Shown piece by piece: positions 33,459-43,628 of a stretch of 64,000 nucleotides of DNA. Where the stretch lies: NCBI GenBank assembly GCA_003988855.1, contig QYAI01000058.1, positions 62,001 to 126,000 on the forward strand, read 5' to 3'. Every line of letters starts with the position of its first letter. Position 1 is the first letter of the stretch. Below the pieces are notes generated by a model. That model had not been told where the DNA came from. It saw nothing but the letters and a program-made list of their open reading frames with translations, and searched no databases. Made by a program: the position numbers and the translations under genes. The stretch comes from Arachnopeziza araneosa (lineage: Eukaryota > Ascomycota > Leotiomycetes > Helotiales > Arachnopezizaceae).

Positions 33459-34052
33459 ATGGCACCCACCACGTATATACGCACCTCAACCAAAACTGAG
33501 ACTGCCACGTTTATTGGCGCTAGCAAAGCTAGTGTAGTCGCTGAGGGAGGGGCGGTGATTGAATCCGAATATACGAAGGAAACAATTCCCAATAAGGTGA
33601 CCGAGTTGGCCACCGTAGGCGAGAAATTTGAATGCTCATACTCAACTCAGGCATCAGCTGCTGTTGATAACCACGGCCATGGGAAGGTGCATCTACAAGG
33701 TGATGTTATCAAATCGGTCATTGTCACACATCACGTTGAAAACACCCAGCCCCTTAATTTTAGTATGTGACATCCAAATCCTAATCGTCGTAACATTTGT
33801 TATAGTGAAATACCTACTTATGACACTCGCAGAGGGCAAGGTCGCAAGTCCTAATAAGGTGAATTTTGACTTTGGCGTCTGGTGTTTGTTTTCATCTGAC
33901 ATTCGTTGTAGAAATCGGAGGCAGCCGATAAGAACCATTCGCTTGGTGGGGGCATCACAGCTGCCAATATAACGGTAGCCCACGATCTGATGATGTCTTT
34001 AGTGTGTAACTCGATGGCAACTTGTGGGATTTCTTTTGAGGGTGATGAATAG
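33459..34052 (+). CDS. Small protein carrying the shared motif (unknown)
   Basis: Three exons (33459-33762, 33806-33858, 33912-34052) join in phase to 165 residues. No known domain is visible. Residues 81-101 read GDVIKS, then VIVTHHVENTQPLNF. This parallels GDIIKS plus the Gly/Asn-rich end of the adjacent esterase and the SVIAQTVNNAQGVKF segment at the NLR N-terminus. A weaker second copy may lie at 130-165 (LGGGITAANITVAHD ... CGISFEGDE), whose start echoes the esterase's LGGIT. Two motif copies in one small protein recall HET-S. The N-terminal 70 residues are Thr/Ser/Glu-rich and may be disordered. The gene is divergent from the esterase. Exons 2-3 are supported by splice consensus and phase only. 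Confidence 0.6.
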
Positions 34053-34265
34053 TATTGCTATCTGAAAATTGTATCCTCATCTTCGGCGAAGGCGACACAC
34101 TTCACAATTTAAGAAGAATACATACACGAGAAGAGGAGTTTAGAACAAGTAGGATATACTGAGATACAATAAAATTCATACAGAGCAGATCATTTACGAC
34201 ATTCAAAGCCCACGCACTTCTGCACGAACGCCGGAATAATTTCGATTGAGATCAATCAGCCTAGA

Positions 34266-36371
34266 TTAAAAGGCATTGCTAGCCTTGCATCTCACTTGGC
34301 CAGGGTTTTGTGGTGTCTTCATGGGTGGCTCTCCAGCTGGGATTTCATCAATCCGATGCAAACGTCCCGCAGGATCAAGGTATTCTCGTAAAGCAACCGG
34401 ATACGTGCTTGGGTCAATTTTTGAAGTTGGTGGTGGCGCGTCAGGTACTGGCGGTGGGGCACGAGTGCGATTGTTCAGTTTTTCGCGATCTAGAGCATAC
34501 GGGGTTGAAAGTTGGGGTAATAAGTCTGTGTCATCGTGTTCATCAGATGAATCTTCTGTTCTGGCGTTGTGGTGTGTGAAATCTTGATACCGGTCACGCT
34601 TAACTCGAACACCAGATCTTGTTCGTGGCCATGCATGCTCATTGCTCGGCGGCATCCTCAGTTCCATTCCAGGTCCCGGTCGGCTTCCTCCAAAACCATG
34701 CGATACGTTTAAGGGCCTGTTGCTATCCATATTCGTGGGAAAGAACCCATTGCTGCCCCCTACATTTCGGCTGACTTGTTCTTGAAAAGCACCCGAATTA
34801 GGGATCGAGGTGGGATCCCAACTGCCATCTTGTGGGGAGACGGGGGCGCAAGCGCGCGGAATTTGTGAGCGATTAGACATTCGATAAGCGTCAAAACCCG
34901 CAGAAGAATTGTCACTTGTGACATGGCTTAACGGAGATGCCAAGCCTGAGCTACTACCATAATTGCTTGGTTGATAGTCCTGAGGGGGTCGCCGGTCTGG
35001 GGCACTCGATTGAGACGACAAGCCTGAACTACCGCCGTAATTGCTTGGTTGAAAACCTGGAGAGTATTGTCGATCCACGTCGACATGGTTTTTCTTTGAA
35101 TTGCGATGCGATGTCTGTGACGCAGGTGCTGAGCTTTGCGCCCACCATCTGTTCAAAGCGATGTCCGTCTCCTGTAATTCTCTTACGACATCGACAACTA
35201 TTTGTTTCATGTTGCTGCGGATATCTCCATCGTGATTGCTTTGGCTGGCCCATCTTGGCATGATATCGAGTTGTCCTCTGTACTGCTGTACTAAGCTATC
35301 CCTCACTGATCCTTCGTTAGATCTTTGCCCACATTGTCGTCTATTCATGTCAGCAATTTGGTGGAGTTCCAGTAGCAGCGATGGATCTCTCTCCATCTCA
35401 TTCCTTATAGACAAATTTTCCCTCACTTGTCGCTTCGTTACTAGATCTTGGAAGAGTTTTCTGAGCTCATCGTCCAGTAGCCTCCTGTCAGAATCTGATT
35501 GTGTTTCCTTGTCCGTGGCAACACCCACTGGTGGCAATTGCTTTTCCAATTCAGCTTTGACTCTGCGCTTTACCTTCCGGTCAAGCTTCTCCTGTTCTTT
35601 CCTCTCCCGTTCTTTCCTCTCCTGTTCTTTCCTCTCCTGTTCTTTACGTTCCGATTTCTCTCTCCTTCGTGCTTCGTGTCTTTCCTCCTTTCGCTGAATT
35701 TTCTCCTTCAAAGCGTCATTTTCTCTCTTTAGACTATCCACCTCACGTTCAATATCAACAAGTGGAGCATTTCCTGCATGAGGTATCTCTGAATATGAAC
35801 TATCGGGGTATGCGGAATAATGATACACATTGTTTGCGATGTTATGGTCGATAGGATTTGAGTAGTAAGAATGTGGGTTTGGGGGTTGGGCAATCACGGG
35901 TCGTCTCGTAAATCGATGTTCTAGAGGGCGTGTAGGCAGATGTTGTGAAGATTGAGGCTGCGGAGGTAGAGAACGTGGATTTGGAGGAACCGATGAAAGA
36001 CGTTCCGAATACAAGGGCGAAGGAGACTTGGTGTTGTAAGTGGCGGCAAGTTGTCCGCCAGCATAGGACTTCGGGTAGCCACAGTAGTCATAGCTACCTC
36101 CGGCTGTGTCATTCCAATAATCCTTCCAACCTGCAGAGCGACGTGTGCCGGAGACAGAAGGGCGACGAGTAATCTTTACTTTTTGAGGCTTTAAGGCGAA
36201 GCGTTGAGACTCGAGACTCTTGGTCGCCGTTACGGAATCGCTCCAATTCTCCTCGTCTCTTACCTCAAGCTCGTCTTTGGTTGGGTTCTTCTCCACTGCA
36301 CTCTGCGCCGTCTGCTCCTCACGGTCGTTAGCAACAATGCGTAGTTCCTGTGGTTGCTTTTGTTTGTACAT
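34266..36371 (-). CDS. Large disordered protein with charged coiled coil (unknown)
   Basis: A single exon of 701 residues, not recognised. Most of it is predicted disordered (Ser/Pro/Asn/Arg-rich). Residues 206-280 form a strongly charged helix with KEQERKEQERKERERKEQEK-type repeats, likely a coiled coil or single alpha-helix. A short internal duplication (QPSNYGGSSGLSS and QPSNYGSSSGLAS) lies near residues 440-475. A folded helical part is possible at 290-400 (LLDDELRKLFQDLVTKRQVR, and MKQIVVDVVRELQETDIALN). The C-terminus contains a basic R-x-R-x-x-R cluster followed by PPPVPDAPPPTSK. It lies next to the NLR-esterase cluster, but nothing in its sequence ties it to that cluster. Confidence 0.7.
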   Translation of the reverse strand: MYKQKQPQELRIVANDREEQTAQSAVEKNPTKDELEVRDEENWSDSVTATKSLESQRFALKPQKVKITRRPSVSGTRRSAGWKDYWNDTAGGSYDYCGYPKSYAGGQLAATYNTKSPSPLYSERLSSVPPNPRSLPPQPQSSQHLPTRPLEHRFTRRPVIAQPPNPHSYYSNPIDHNIANNVYHYSAYPDSSYSEIPHAGNAPLVDIEREVDSLKRENDALKEKIQRKEERHEARRREKSERKEQERKEQERKERERKEQEKLDRKVKRRVKAELEKQLPPVGVATDKETQSDSDRRLLDDELRKLFQDLVTKRQVRENLSIRNEMERDPSLLLELHQIADMNRRQCGQRSNEGSVRDSLVQQYRGQLDIMPRWASQSNHDGDIRSNMKQIVVDVVRELQETDIALNRWWAQSSAPASQTSHRNSKKNHVDVDRQYSPGFQPSNYGGSSGLSSQSSAPDRRPPQDYQPSNYGSSSGLASPLSHVTSDNSSAGFDAYRMSNRSQIPRACAPVSPQDGSWDPTSIPNSGAFQEQVSRNVGGSNGFFPTNMDSNRPLNVSHGFGGSRPGPGMELRMPPSNEHAWPRTRSGVRVKRDRYQDFTHHNARTEDSSDEHDDTDLLPQLSTPYALDREKLNNRTRAPPPVPDAPPPTSKIDPSTYPVALREYLDPAGRLHRIDEIPAGEPPMKTPQNPGQVRCKASNAF

Positions 36372-38236
36372 GATGGGCCAGGGATGACGAAGAACACTAG
36401 GTGGTACAGATAATACATTGAGATATATAGAGAGCCGTCAATTGCGACCTCAGATCAATGGCTTGTGCTAGTCCTGTGAAAAGTTCCGCGGTGGTAAAGC
36501 AGCTCTGCCCGGCGTCTGCAGCTGGCAGAGAGACCGGGGTTCCCACATTGGGTTACGATGACACGAGAAACGTATTGATTTGGTGCAAGGAAATTGATAG
36601 GTGGCTCGTTGGGGGAGAGTAGAACGAGAGCCTTGGAAGTCCATCCTGTTTTCGCGGCCATTGTTGCTGATTTGTTGATGGAAGATGCAAGGCTCGAGAA
36701 TGTTTCCAGACATCCTCGGAATCGGAGAGAGATTACGAAATACTCAATCGCGCGTCAATCAGCATATGGCACGTGCGTAAAGCCTCTTCCAAACCTCCTG
36801 ACATACACTTCTGGAGGTAAGTAAAGTAAAGTAATTGACTATCTACTATCGGAAATTATACTTCATAGTGTGAGTAAATATTTCCAAGGAAGATTAAACT
36901 GAGGTGCTCTAGATTGCTTCAGATTTAAATTAGTTTCAAAAAAAAGCTCGTGTAGGTGAGTCACGTGGCAGAGGCTTCTCGCGCGATCTATCTCACCAAC
37001 CTAAACCACCAGACGCAGAACAGAATCGGGATGGCTACACCGGCGAAAAGTAGATGTTTACAGTGGCTATCTTTGTGTATCCATTGATCAGCCCAAAATT
37101 GCTAAAGGAAAACACGTTGATGCTGCTGAAGCTAAGTTTGTCAATCTCGGACGCCCGTATATACCTACTTTGGTCAGATTGTGACTATTTGACAAAGTTT
37201 AGACGGAAGGGATTTGAGGGTTTCTGGCTAGTTCACATTTTCTCAAGGATAAATCAATCCGTACATACAGATCATTATTATAACGTGAATGGGTATTATA
37301 AAAACGATTTTCTGGGTCGTACATTTTAGTCCCCTCTCTTCAGGAGATATCTCCACTGACTACGTCTAATACTAAATTGGTGTCATTCGACATAAGTACA
37401 GAGACTCCAGTAATAGGCGAAGATTTAAAGTACAGTCCTGCTTTTCCGTAAATAGGGGTGAAATCACTAACCTTTAGAATCGAATCTTCGATCCAGGTTG
37501 ACCAGCGGTCCGAGGTCTTCAAGTGGATTTGGACAAGCGTAACCGACGGACACCATCGACGCTAGGCTATAAGGCTGCAAGCTTTATGTTCGGTCTACGT
37601 TGTATGATATAAACACCTTCGTCTAGTGGAATTCGAAACCAGTCGACGAGTTGAAGAGGAGATGTTTGGTAGAGAGTACAGCACGAGCATAGGATGTGAA
37701 ATGAGGTGACCAAAGTGTAAATGTGAACTTTAGAGAAAGTAAATTGATTGTTTTAAAGCTGAAAACAAAATAGCGGGCAAAGACATCGAGCTTAAATATA
37801 CAAGAAGATTTGCGAATCACGGCACTATCTTTCGATTCTTAAGGTAGCCGAACGAGCCTAATCGTAAAATTTACATTGTCGATTTCCGCCCAATAATAAA
37901 CCTGCTACTCCTAGCAAATTCATCCCTTGGAGCCTGAAAGTAGAGAACTAAGGGTCGTGCATTGGGGTAGTGTTGGCTTAGCCTATTTCTAGCCTGCAGT
38001 AATACTGTACAGTGGTAACGGCAAATGCTATCGTATTGGGCTGCGAAGTAAGAATCAAACCGCACTTGCTCAGCCTAGCTTGGGTTGGCTCACCCATCAC
38101 CCCTGGAACACAGATCCAAGGTGAGCTAATAGAGGCGAGACTCACCTCGGTCACCCTTTGGCCAGGGCTTGATAAGCCGAGGAGGCTCCGATTGTAGATC
38201 TCAGGTATTGGTATAGAATTCGAGATCGCAGGCTCG
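36372..38236. other. Long intergenic stretch, no gene supported
   Basis: About 1.9 kb with only short, scattered frames (for example 36594-36824 plus, 37054-37329 plus, 37340-37522 minus, 37871-38065 minus), none with a domain. Base composition becomes more AT-rich towards the decayed island that follows. Confidence 0.45.
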
Positions 38237-39209
38237 GTGGGAGCATACTCTGCAACTGAGTATCAGCCGCTTGGGAAGGTACCCGCTGAGACCGATACGA
38301 ACCTCAATTTCCACACCTTCGACATTTTCCTCGAGGATTTGGAAGTGAGATGCAAAAGAAAGAGGATTGGGCAATTGGTAAAGCCAGCCACCCTGTCCAA
38401 CATCCAAGACTTCACGGCTGCCATCACAACAATGACACAAACATCCGAATTTGCCTCCCTGGTTTGAAGAAGCCTTCAAATTCTCTTAAAGGTATATTTG
38501 CAGTTTCTGTGTAATCAAGTACGGCTACCAATTTACAGGTTGCATATACGTTTGCAGCGGTTCTGAGTAACATAACCGAAATGTTATCGGAAATCACGAG
38601 CAAGCTTCCTTTGTTTGAAGAGTACCGCAACCTGTTCCTAACATCGTACGAGCTAGACGAGCCACTGCAAGAGTTGTACAAGGACTACGTCAATTTCTGC
38701 ATTGATACGACCCTATTTTTCAAAACCAAACGATGGGGTCAGTCTCTGTAATCCTGTTTGTCCCTATTTCTAACAGTTTGGACGTAGTTGTCTTTCGAAA
38801 ACTGGCCTTCGGTGGCGTGAAAACTTAGTTTCAACTCACAGAAGCAAGCATAGCTAAGAATACTGATCTTTTCAATGCACGAGTCGGCTTGGCACGAACG
38901 AGACTCGGTGTCACAGCGAACAAGCACATCCTACGCTTAACGAACATAAACATAAACCATCATCCTCTTGTCAAAGAGATTCCTTTCTAACAGAATCTAA
39001 GATTTGTAGGACGAGGCCACCTACTTGAGCAATTACACCTTAATCTCAAATCATATGGACCAGGCAATGGCCGACAGAAATCTTGTTGTGTACATAGTAA
39101 AGGAGGCGTTAGGAAGACGCAAATAGCACTCGAGTATACATATCGGTATCGGTATCGATACGAGTACTCCCACATCTTCTGGGTCAGAGCTTAGAGTAAC
39201 CTGGAGATA
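38237..39209 (+). pseudogene. NLR fragment: DUF7708-type N-terminus plus start of NB-ARC
   Basis: Pieces of a STAND/NLR N-terminal region read LEDLEVRCKRKRIGQLVKPA, then after a short intron VAYTFAAVLSNITEMLSEIT, LPLFEEYRNLF and LYKDYVNFCIDTTLFFKTKR. After a degraded stretch comes the NB-ARC start NLRFVGRGHLLEQLHL and the P-loop GGVRKTQIALEY, in which the expected GGVGKT has Gly changed to Arg, then HIFWVRA. In-frame stops occur at a Trp position (TGA after ASLV), before NLRFVG (TAA) and after WVRA (TAG). A RYRYRYEY run marks a small codon expansion. The fragment ends exactly at the TA preceding the Fot1-like end at 39210. Confidence 0.75.
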
Positions 39210-39510
39210 AGTCCATGCACCCCCATTCCGCCCACCTTCTACACCAAAAATAGCGATTTTTAAGTAATTTTAATTCTATCAAAACTTAATATAATAACTT
39301 AAAACTTAACTTATAATATAAGATATTTCTATACATACCACTAAAAACAAAAATTATTAGTAAGCGTTAATACTTTTAAATTAAGTTTTAAACTTAGCTA
39401 CATATTAATTATATGTAAAATTAAAGCTTTAATAACTTTTATAATAAAATAATTAAAAATAAAACTTAAGCTTTTTTTAACTAGTTTAGTATATATATTT
39501 AGAAATCCAC
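39210..39510 (+). mobile_element. Fot1-like element end, AT-rich, non-coding
   Basis: It starts after TA (39208-39209) with agtccatgcacccccattcc, the same end as at 26202 and 43629. It then matches the 43629 copy for about 200 bp: an aatagcgatttttaagtaat block and a gttaatacttttaaattaag block. The body is very AT-rich and has no transposase frame, as expected after heavy RIP or as a MITE. The right end is not defined; 39510 is approximate. Confidence 0.75.
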
Positions 39511-39888
39511 ATGACCTAAGGGCGGTTGTTGGTTTGTTCTCGTGAAGGGTAGTTTAATCATGTAACCTCTGTATTCTGTGAAGAGTGTTGCAATACTTGG
39601 TTAGAGTTGGATGACTTGATTTCAATACTTTAGGTAAGGTAAGCCCGATATAAACCTTTAGTATATAAACTATAGTGTACGGCATGCACTTAGTCACACT
39701 ACATTTGCTTTCTCGAGTGTTAGATGATCAAGGCACATGAATATTATTATGTCCTTGGAACGACGTCTGATAGTGTTGTACTGCTCGCTTCTCTCTGCTC
39801 GAAGGTCTACTATGATAGGCGAGTTTCAAGGTCATGGTCGTTGCATCATCAGCAGCACTTTGACAGGTTCTCTAAGACTTCTAATCCT
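39511..39888. other. Intergenic, no gene seen
   Basis: A spacer between the transposon-like sequence and the stop of the methyltransferase pseudogene. Frames at 39724-40035 run antisense to that pseudogene and are rejected. Confidence 0.45.
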
Positions 39889-40797
39889 TCATCGAAGCTT
39901 CTTTTTCTCACCTGGCTTTACTTCGCTAGTAGCCAGAGGTTTCTTTTCAGATACCGATATATACCTGACTGCATCTCTGTAAATATACTCTTCATAACTA
40001 GCTACTGTGTTTATGAAGTAAGACTTGAGTCTTAGAAACGCGATAAGAAGGTATGGAACAAAAGCTAGAATGTAGAATAATCTCATTATCGGAAGAACAT
40101 TTTCTGATAGATCCTTAACCTCGACATCTTCGAAGCCAACGTCTTCGAGGATGCCTTTTAGCACACTTTGCTGAAAACGATCATACGCCGGCATCGCGGC
40201 ATGCTTGTTGATGGTTGTCTACGAACTGCCGACCTCGTCAGGTTGAGTGCTAAAGTCGACGTGATCGTACTCGTACATAGCAATCCTACCTCCAGGTCGA
40301 ATGACGCGGAAGAATTCTGCAGCCGCAATTTCGGGTTTTGTTGCATGGACGAAAGTTTCCATTGTGTATGCACCATCGAAGCTATCATCCGCGAAGGCGT
40401 CGAGATGATAGTAATCGCCGTTCGTGATTGTGATTTTCCCTTCCAGTCCTCGCGCCTTAACATTTCGTCGTGCTTTAACAATGTGATAGTCTACGACATC
40501 TATTCCATGGACATAGTAGCCTGTCTCAGCCAAGTGGATAGCAACAAATCCGGCGCCGCATCCCGCGTCCAGCACCTTCGACTCTTTCTCTAGATGCAGC
40601 GTACCGATAAGATTGTCTTCCATCGCCCTAAGAGCTTTGCTAATAGGGAATGGCTAGTATGTGCCAGGAGCATAGAATCCGAAGTGCCGTGTTCCTCCCA
40701 ACACAAATCTGTACTCGATTCTGGATTCGAGCGAGGTATAGTAGTCTTGGAGGGATTGGTTCTTGTTGATAAGAGGTTCTTGTTCGTTGGAAGACAT
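39889..40797 (-). pseudogene. SAM-dependent methyltransferase with two in-frame nonsense codons
   Basis: One continuous 303-codon frame runs from ATG 40797 to the stop at 39889, interrupted only by TAG at 40656-40654 and TAG at 40221-40219. The class I methyltransferase fold is clear: SKVLDAGCGAGFVAIHLAE (motif I), ITITNGDYYHL, FDGAYTMETFVHA and FFRVIRPGGRIAMYEYDHVD. The C-terminal part, INKHAAMPAYDRFQ onward with a hydrophobic segment (LFYILAFVPYLLIAFL), resembles fungal sterol-C24-methyltransferase-like proteins. The first TAG replaces the expected Trp in GTY-x-PFPISKALRAMED. Both stops fit C-to-T change on one strand. No frameshift was found, so the gene was probably lost recently or the stops mark RIP. 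Confidence 0.8.
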
Positions 40798-41429
40798 GAC
40801 GGAAGAAGGGCGGGCGCGCGAAACGTGAGAGTGCTTCGAATGTGGCGCACGCGATTCGCCGGGAGGAGCTCGCACAACACAGGAATGTTTGTCGGAGAAG
40901 GCTGTTGCGATTGATGGTAGTAAAGAATAGAGACAGGCTGGCTAACTTGAAGTCGTCCTTTGTCGGTCGAAGTGTGAGGCAGGGATGCCTCTTGTTATGT
41001 TGCCTGGTCTGGCTGAACAAGCGCGACGGAAAGGGGCCGCCGCCCGAGTTACGTTCCCGCAGCCAGCTCGTCCTCGTCTCCGTCATATTACAGTCAGTCT
41101 CGTACGTAGGCGCGCGGCACTGGAAACCGTCTATCTTTAATGATTTTTGCTGAATTACTCTGCAATACTATCTGTTTTACTTGACATTTTCTAAAAGTTT
41201 GAAAGATAGACGAAGCGCCTTTGTACGTTTCATGCAGGATCTTAGGATCTCGGGATCTCACCGTAGCACGAGTGATCACTGGCTCAAATATAGCACCGTG
41301 GAGCCTTAAGCTTCCTTGAAACCAAGCAGGTTGAAGTTGGCTAGCAGCCTTGTCTGCCTGCTGTCTAATATAAGTCGACGAAATCTATCTTTCTATGTAT
41401 GGGAGAATGTTCCATCTCTAGTATCCATC
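40798..41429. other. Intergenic, no gene seen
   Basis: This 632-bp spacer lies between two divergent pseudogenes. Overlapping frames on both strands (40640-41086 minus, 40842-41153 plus) are without domains. Confidence 0.45.
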
Positions 41430-42680
41430 ATGCTAGCTTGCAGGCCTGCTACATTGATTTTCCTGGCATTTGGGGTGCACGGCTGTTACTCTATGCCTAT
41501 CTCAAATACTACTTGTATCCCGTCACCCGCCAGCAACTCTTCATCGTCTCTTATCTAAGGCTAGACACTATCGGCTTCTGGTCGAGGGACAATTGATATT
41601 ATATAGAGTTGTGCGATCACCATGTTCCTTTGCTCTTGGTCTATTCTATGCCTTCACGTCCCATCGGAGAAAGACACGCGGTTTGATATACTCTGGCGCA
41701 GATGTTGGCTGACCATCCTTTGTGGACTGAGTCCTGAATTTACGTTACAGATAGCAATAAGTCAATGGTTATCCGCACGGCAGTCCGTCAAAGACTTTCA
41801 TGCCTCCGAGTATACTGAATGGACTATGAAGCATGCTTTCTATGCTGACTCTGGCGGCTTCAAACTTCGCACTCCCGACTACTTTACAATTCCGATCGAT
41901 GCGAAACAACTTCTTTATCTAGTCAACCACAAATATATCAGCTATCCTAACTTATCCGTGCAAGACATTAAGGATAAGAACAAGGTGGATCTGCTTCTCC
42001 GGCTTATCTCGAATGCTCAGACTATATGGTTTTGCATCACTATGATTGCTCGAGAGGCAGAAGGCTTAGTTATCACAGGAATAGAGCTTACAACAGCAGC
42101 ATTCATACTCTGCAGTTTCGGCACAAGTTTCTGCTAGTGGGACAAAGAGGCGGATGTAGCAGTGTCAGTAAAACTAGACACAGCATCTACTATGATTTAG
42201 ATTGTCAAAGATGCGGGAGATGCAGCTGCAGGACTCTACTACCGCACACCTCTAGACTTTATCAGTCGAAGAGAATAGCATTGGTCTCTGTACTGGACAC
42301 ACTGGATCAACATCTTTCGAGTAATGCATATTAACTTTGCACCACTAGCCTTACTCTACGATAGACTCGAAAATACTATTTGGTCCGACATCACAGGCCG
42401 ATATAGGTTGCCAGCTTTCGTCGTCATGTGTGTAGCATACACCGCCATTTTCGTCGCGGCCTGGAACGCCTACTTCCCTACTTATACTGAGAAAATTATA
42501 TGAAGAATATCAAGCTTGTCACTTATGACTAGCGTTATTTTATACTTCATCATCACCGCCTTTGCGTAGGTAGTTTACCCAGCAATTCATCAATACTTTT
42601 ACTCTCAAGCAACTTCAAGGCTCGAGGTATCGCCGCAATTATCGCCCGAAAATGAGGAAAATCTAGCACTAATAACTTAG
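41430..42680 (+). pseudogene. Fungal multi-pass membrane protein, inactivated by stops
   Basis: A single frame of about 416 codons from ATG 41430 shows a signal peptide (MLACRPATLIFLAFGVHG), a conserved RGTIDII-x-SC block, SILCLHVPSEKD, FTLQIAISQW, WTMKHAFYADSGGF, and several membrane segments. It fits a family of fungal transmembrane proteins with a GTxDIIW...C start; the function is unknown to me. Eight in-frame stops interrupt it at 41556, 41562, 41604, 42135, 42198, 42276, 42501 and 42567, yet no frameshift is needed. Several replace expected Trp (DII-x-SC, TSFC-x-W), which fits TGG to TAG/TGA, the typical RIP outcome. The 42567 stop might instead lie in a small intron. Confidence 0.8.
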
Positions 42681-43269
42681 CTCCAAACACCTTCTGTCAA
42701 GCGTCCGAAACCTCGCTCGAGACTTTCAGTTATCGCAGCTAAGCTGAGGAACAATTCTATCCTAAAAGATCCGTCGCTAGACGTCCCTCTGAAGGCAACA
42801 TTGCCTATTTATGTAGTCAAGTTCCTTTACTGTTGCTCGCGTGGGCTAATACTGACATTGGATTTGATTTAGTTGCGTTCTTTGCCTGTAAGCGCATTTC
42901 AAACCGTAAACTGGGGGGCATTCCTGCCTTATTTCTCTTAGTCTTTATTATAGTAAATAAGATCTTTCTATCTATTATACTATCTAATTAAAGCTTCTCC
43001 AATACTATACTTGGACGCAGTTCTGAAGCATGAGTCTGGACAGCCGGATGACCGCTCGGGCTGAGCAGCGTGGCTCGTAACACTTCCCAGAAAACGGTGA
43101 AGATTGACGTGAGATAAAAAAGACACTATTACCGACTCTTAGGGGGCTAGAAGAGCGTCATGTGCATGAACGCTGTTTGACCAACGAGTCTGGTGAGGCT
43201 ATGGCTACGCATATTTGAATGCGAGAACTTTTATACCTTTGCAATTGCTGACTGTTTGCGATGGTGCTA
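42681..43269. other. Degraded sequence, no gene seen
   Basis: Nothing recognisable. On the minus strand it may be the continuation of the decayed NLR piece at 43270-43628, but I could not follow a frame. Confidence 0.4.
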
Positions 43270-43628
43270 CGAACATTAAGGTTGATTATCGATTTAGACT
43301 TTTCTTCTTTATCGAAAACTTCTAGGGCGATCTCGGAAGTTGTTCTATGTGCTACACTCTTGCGTCGTGTCGTGATGATTATCGAACTGTGGGCGGTAGG
43401 CGGCCAGTAGGGATTGATGTTTGCTTTATCGACGTTGTCAAAGACAAGGAGCCAGGATTGATCTGTAAGTACTAACGTCAGCAGAAGACGCCTTAATGAG
43501 ATTAAGCACCGCTAGAAAGAACTTACTTTTCGCCAACTAGTCTAGCATCAAGGCAATGTTTCGATTTTGGTCATCGCTAGTTATTGATAGCAACAATTCA
43601 TGAGCAAAATTTCCAAAGGAGGTTGTTA
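43270..43628 (-). pseudogene. NLR fragment: NB-ARC middle part
   Basis: On the minus strand from 43626 the frame reads TTSFGNFAHELLLSITSDDQ, then NRNIALMLD and a stop. After a short intron it reads DQSWLLVFDNVDKANINPYW, a classic Walker B block, and SSIIITTRRKSVAHRTTS, the sensor block, before decay. It begins right at the TA next to the Fot1-like end at 43629. It contains exactly the NB-ARC part that is missing from the plus-strand fragment at 38237-39209. Confidence 0.72.
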
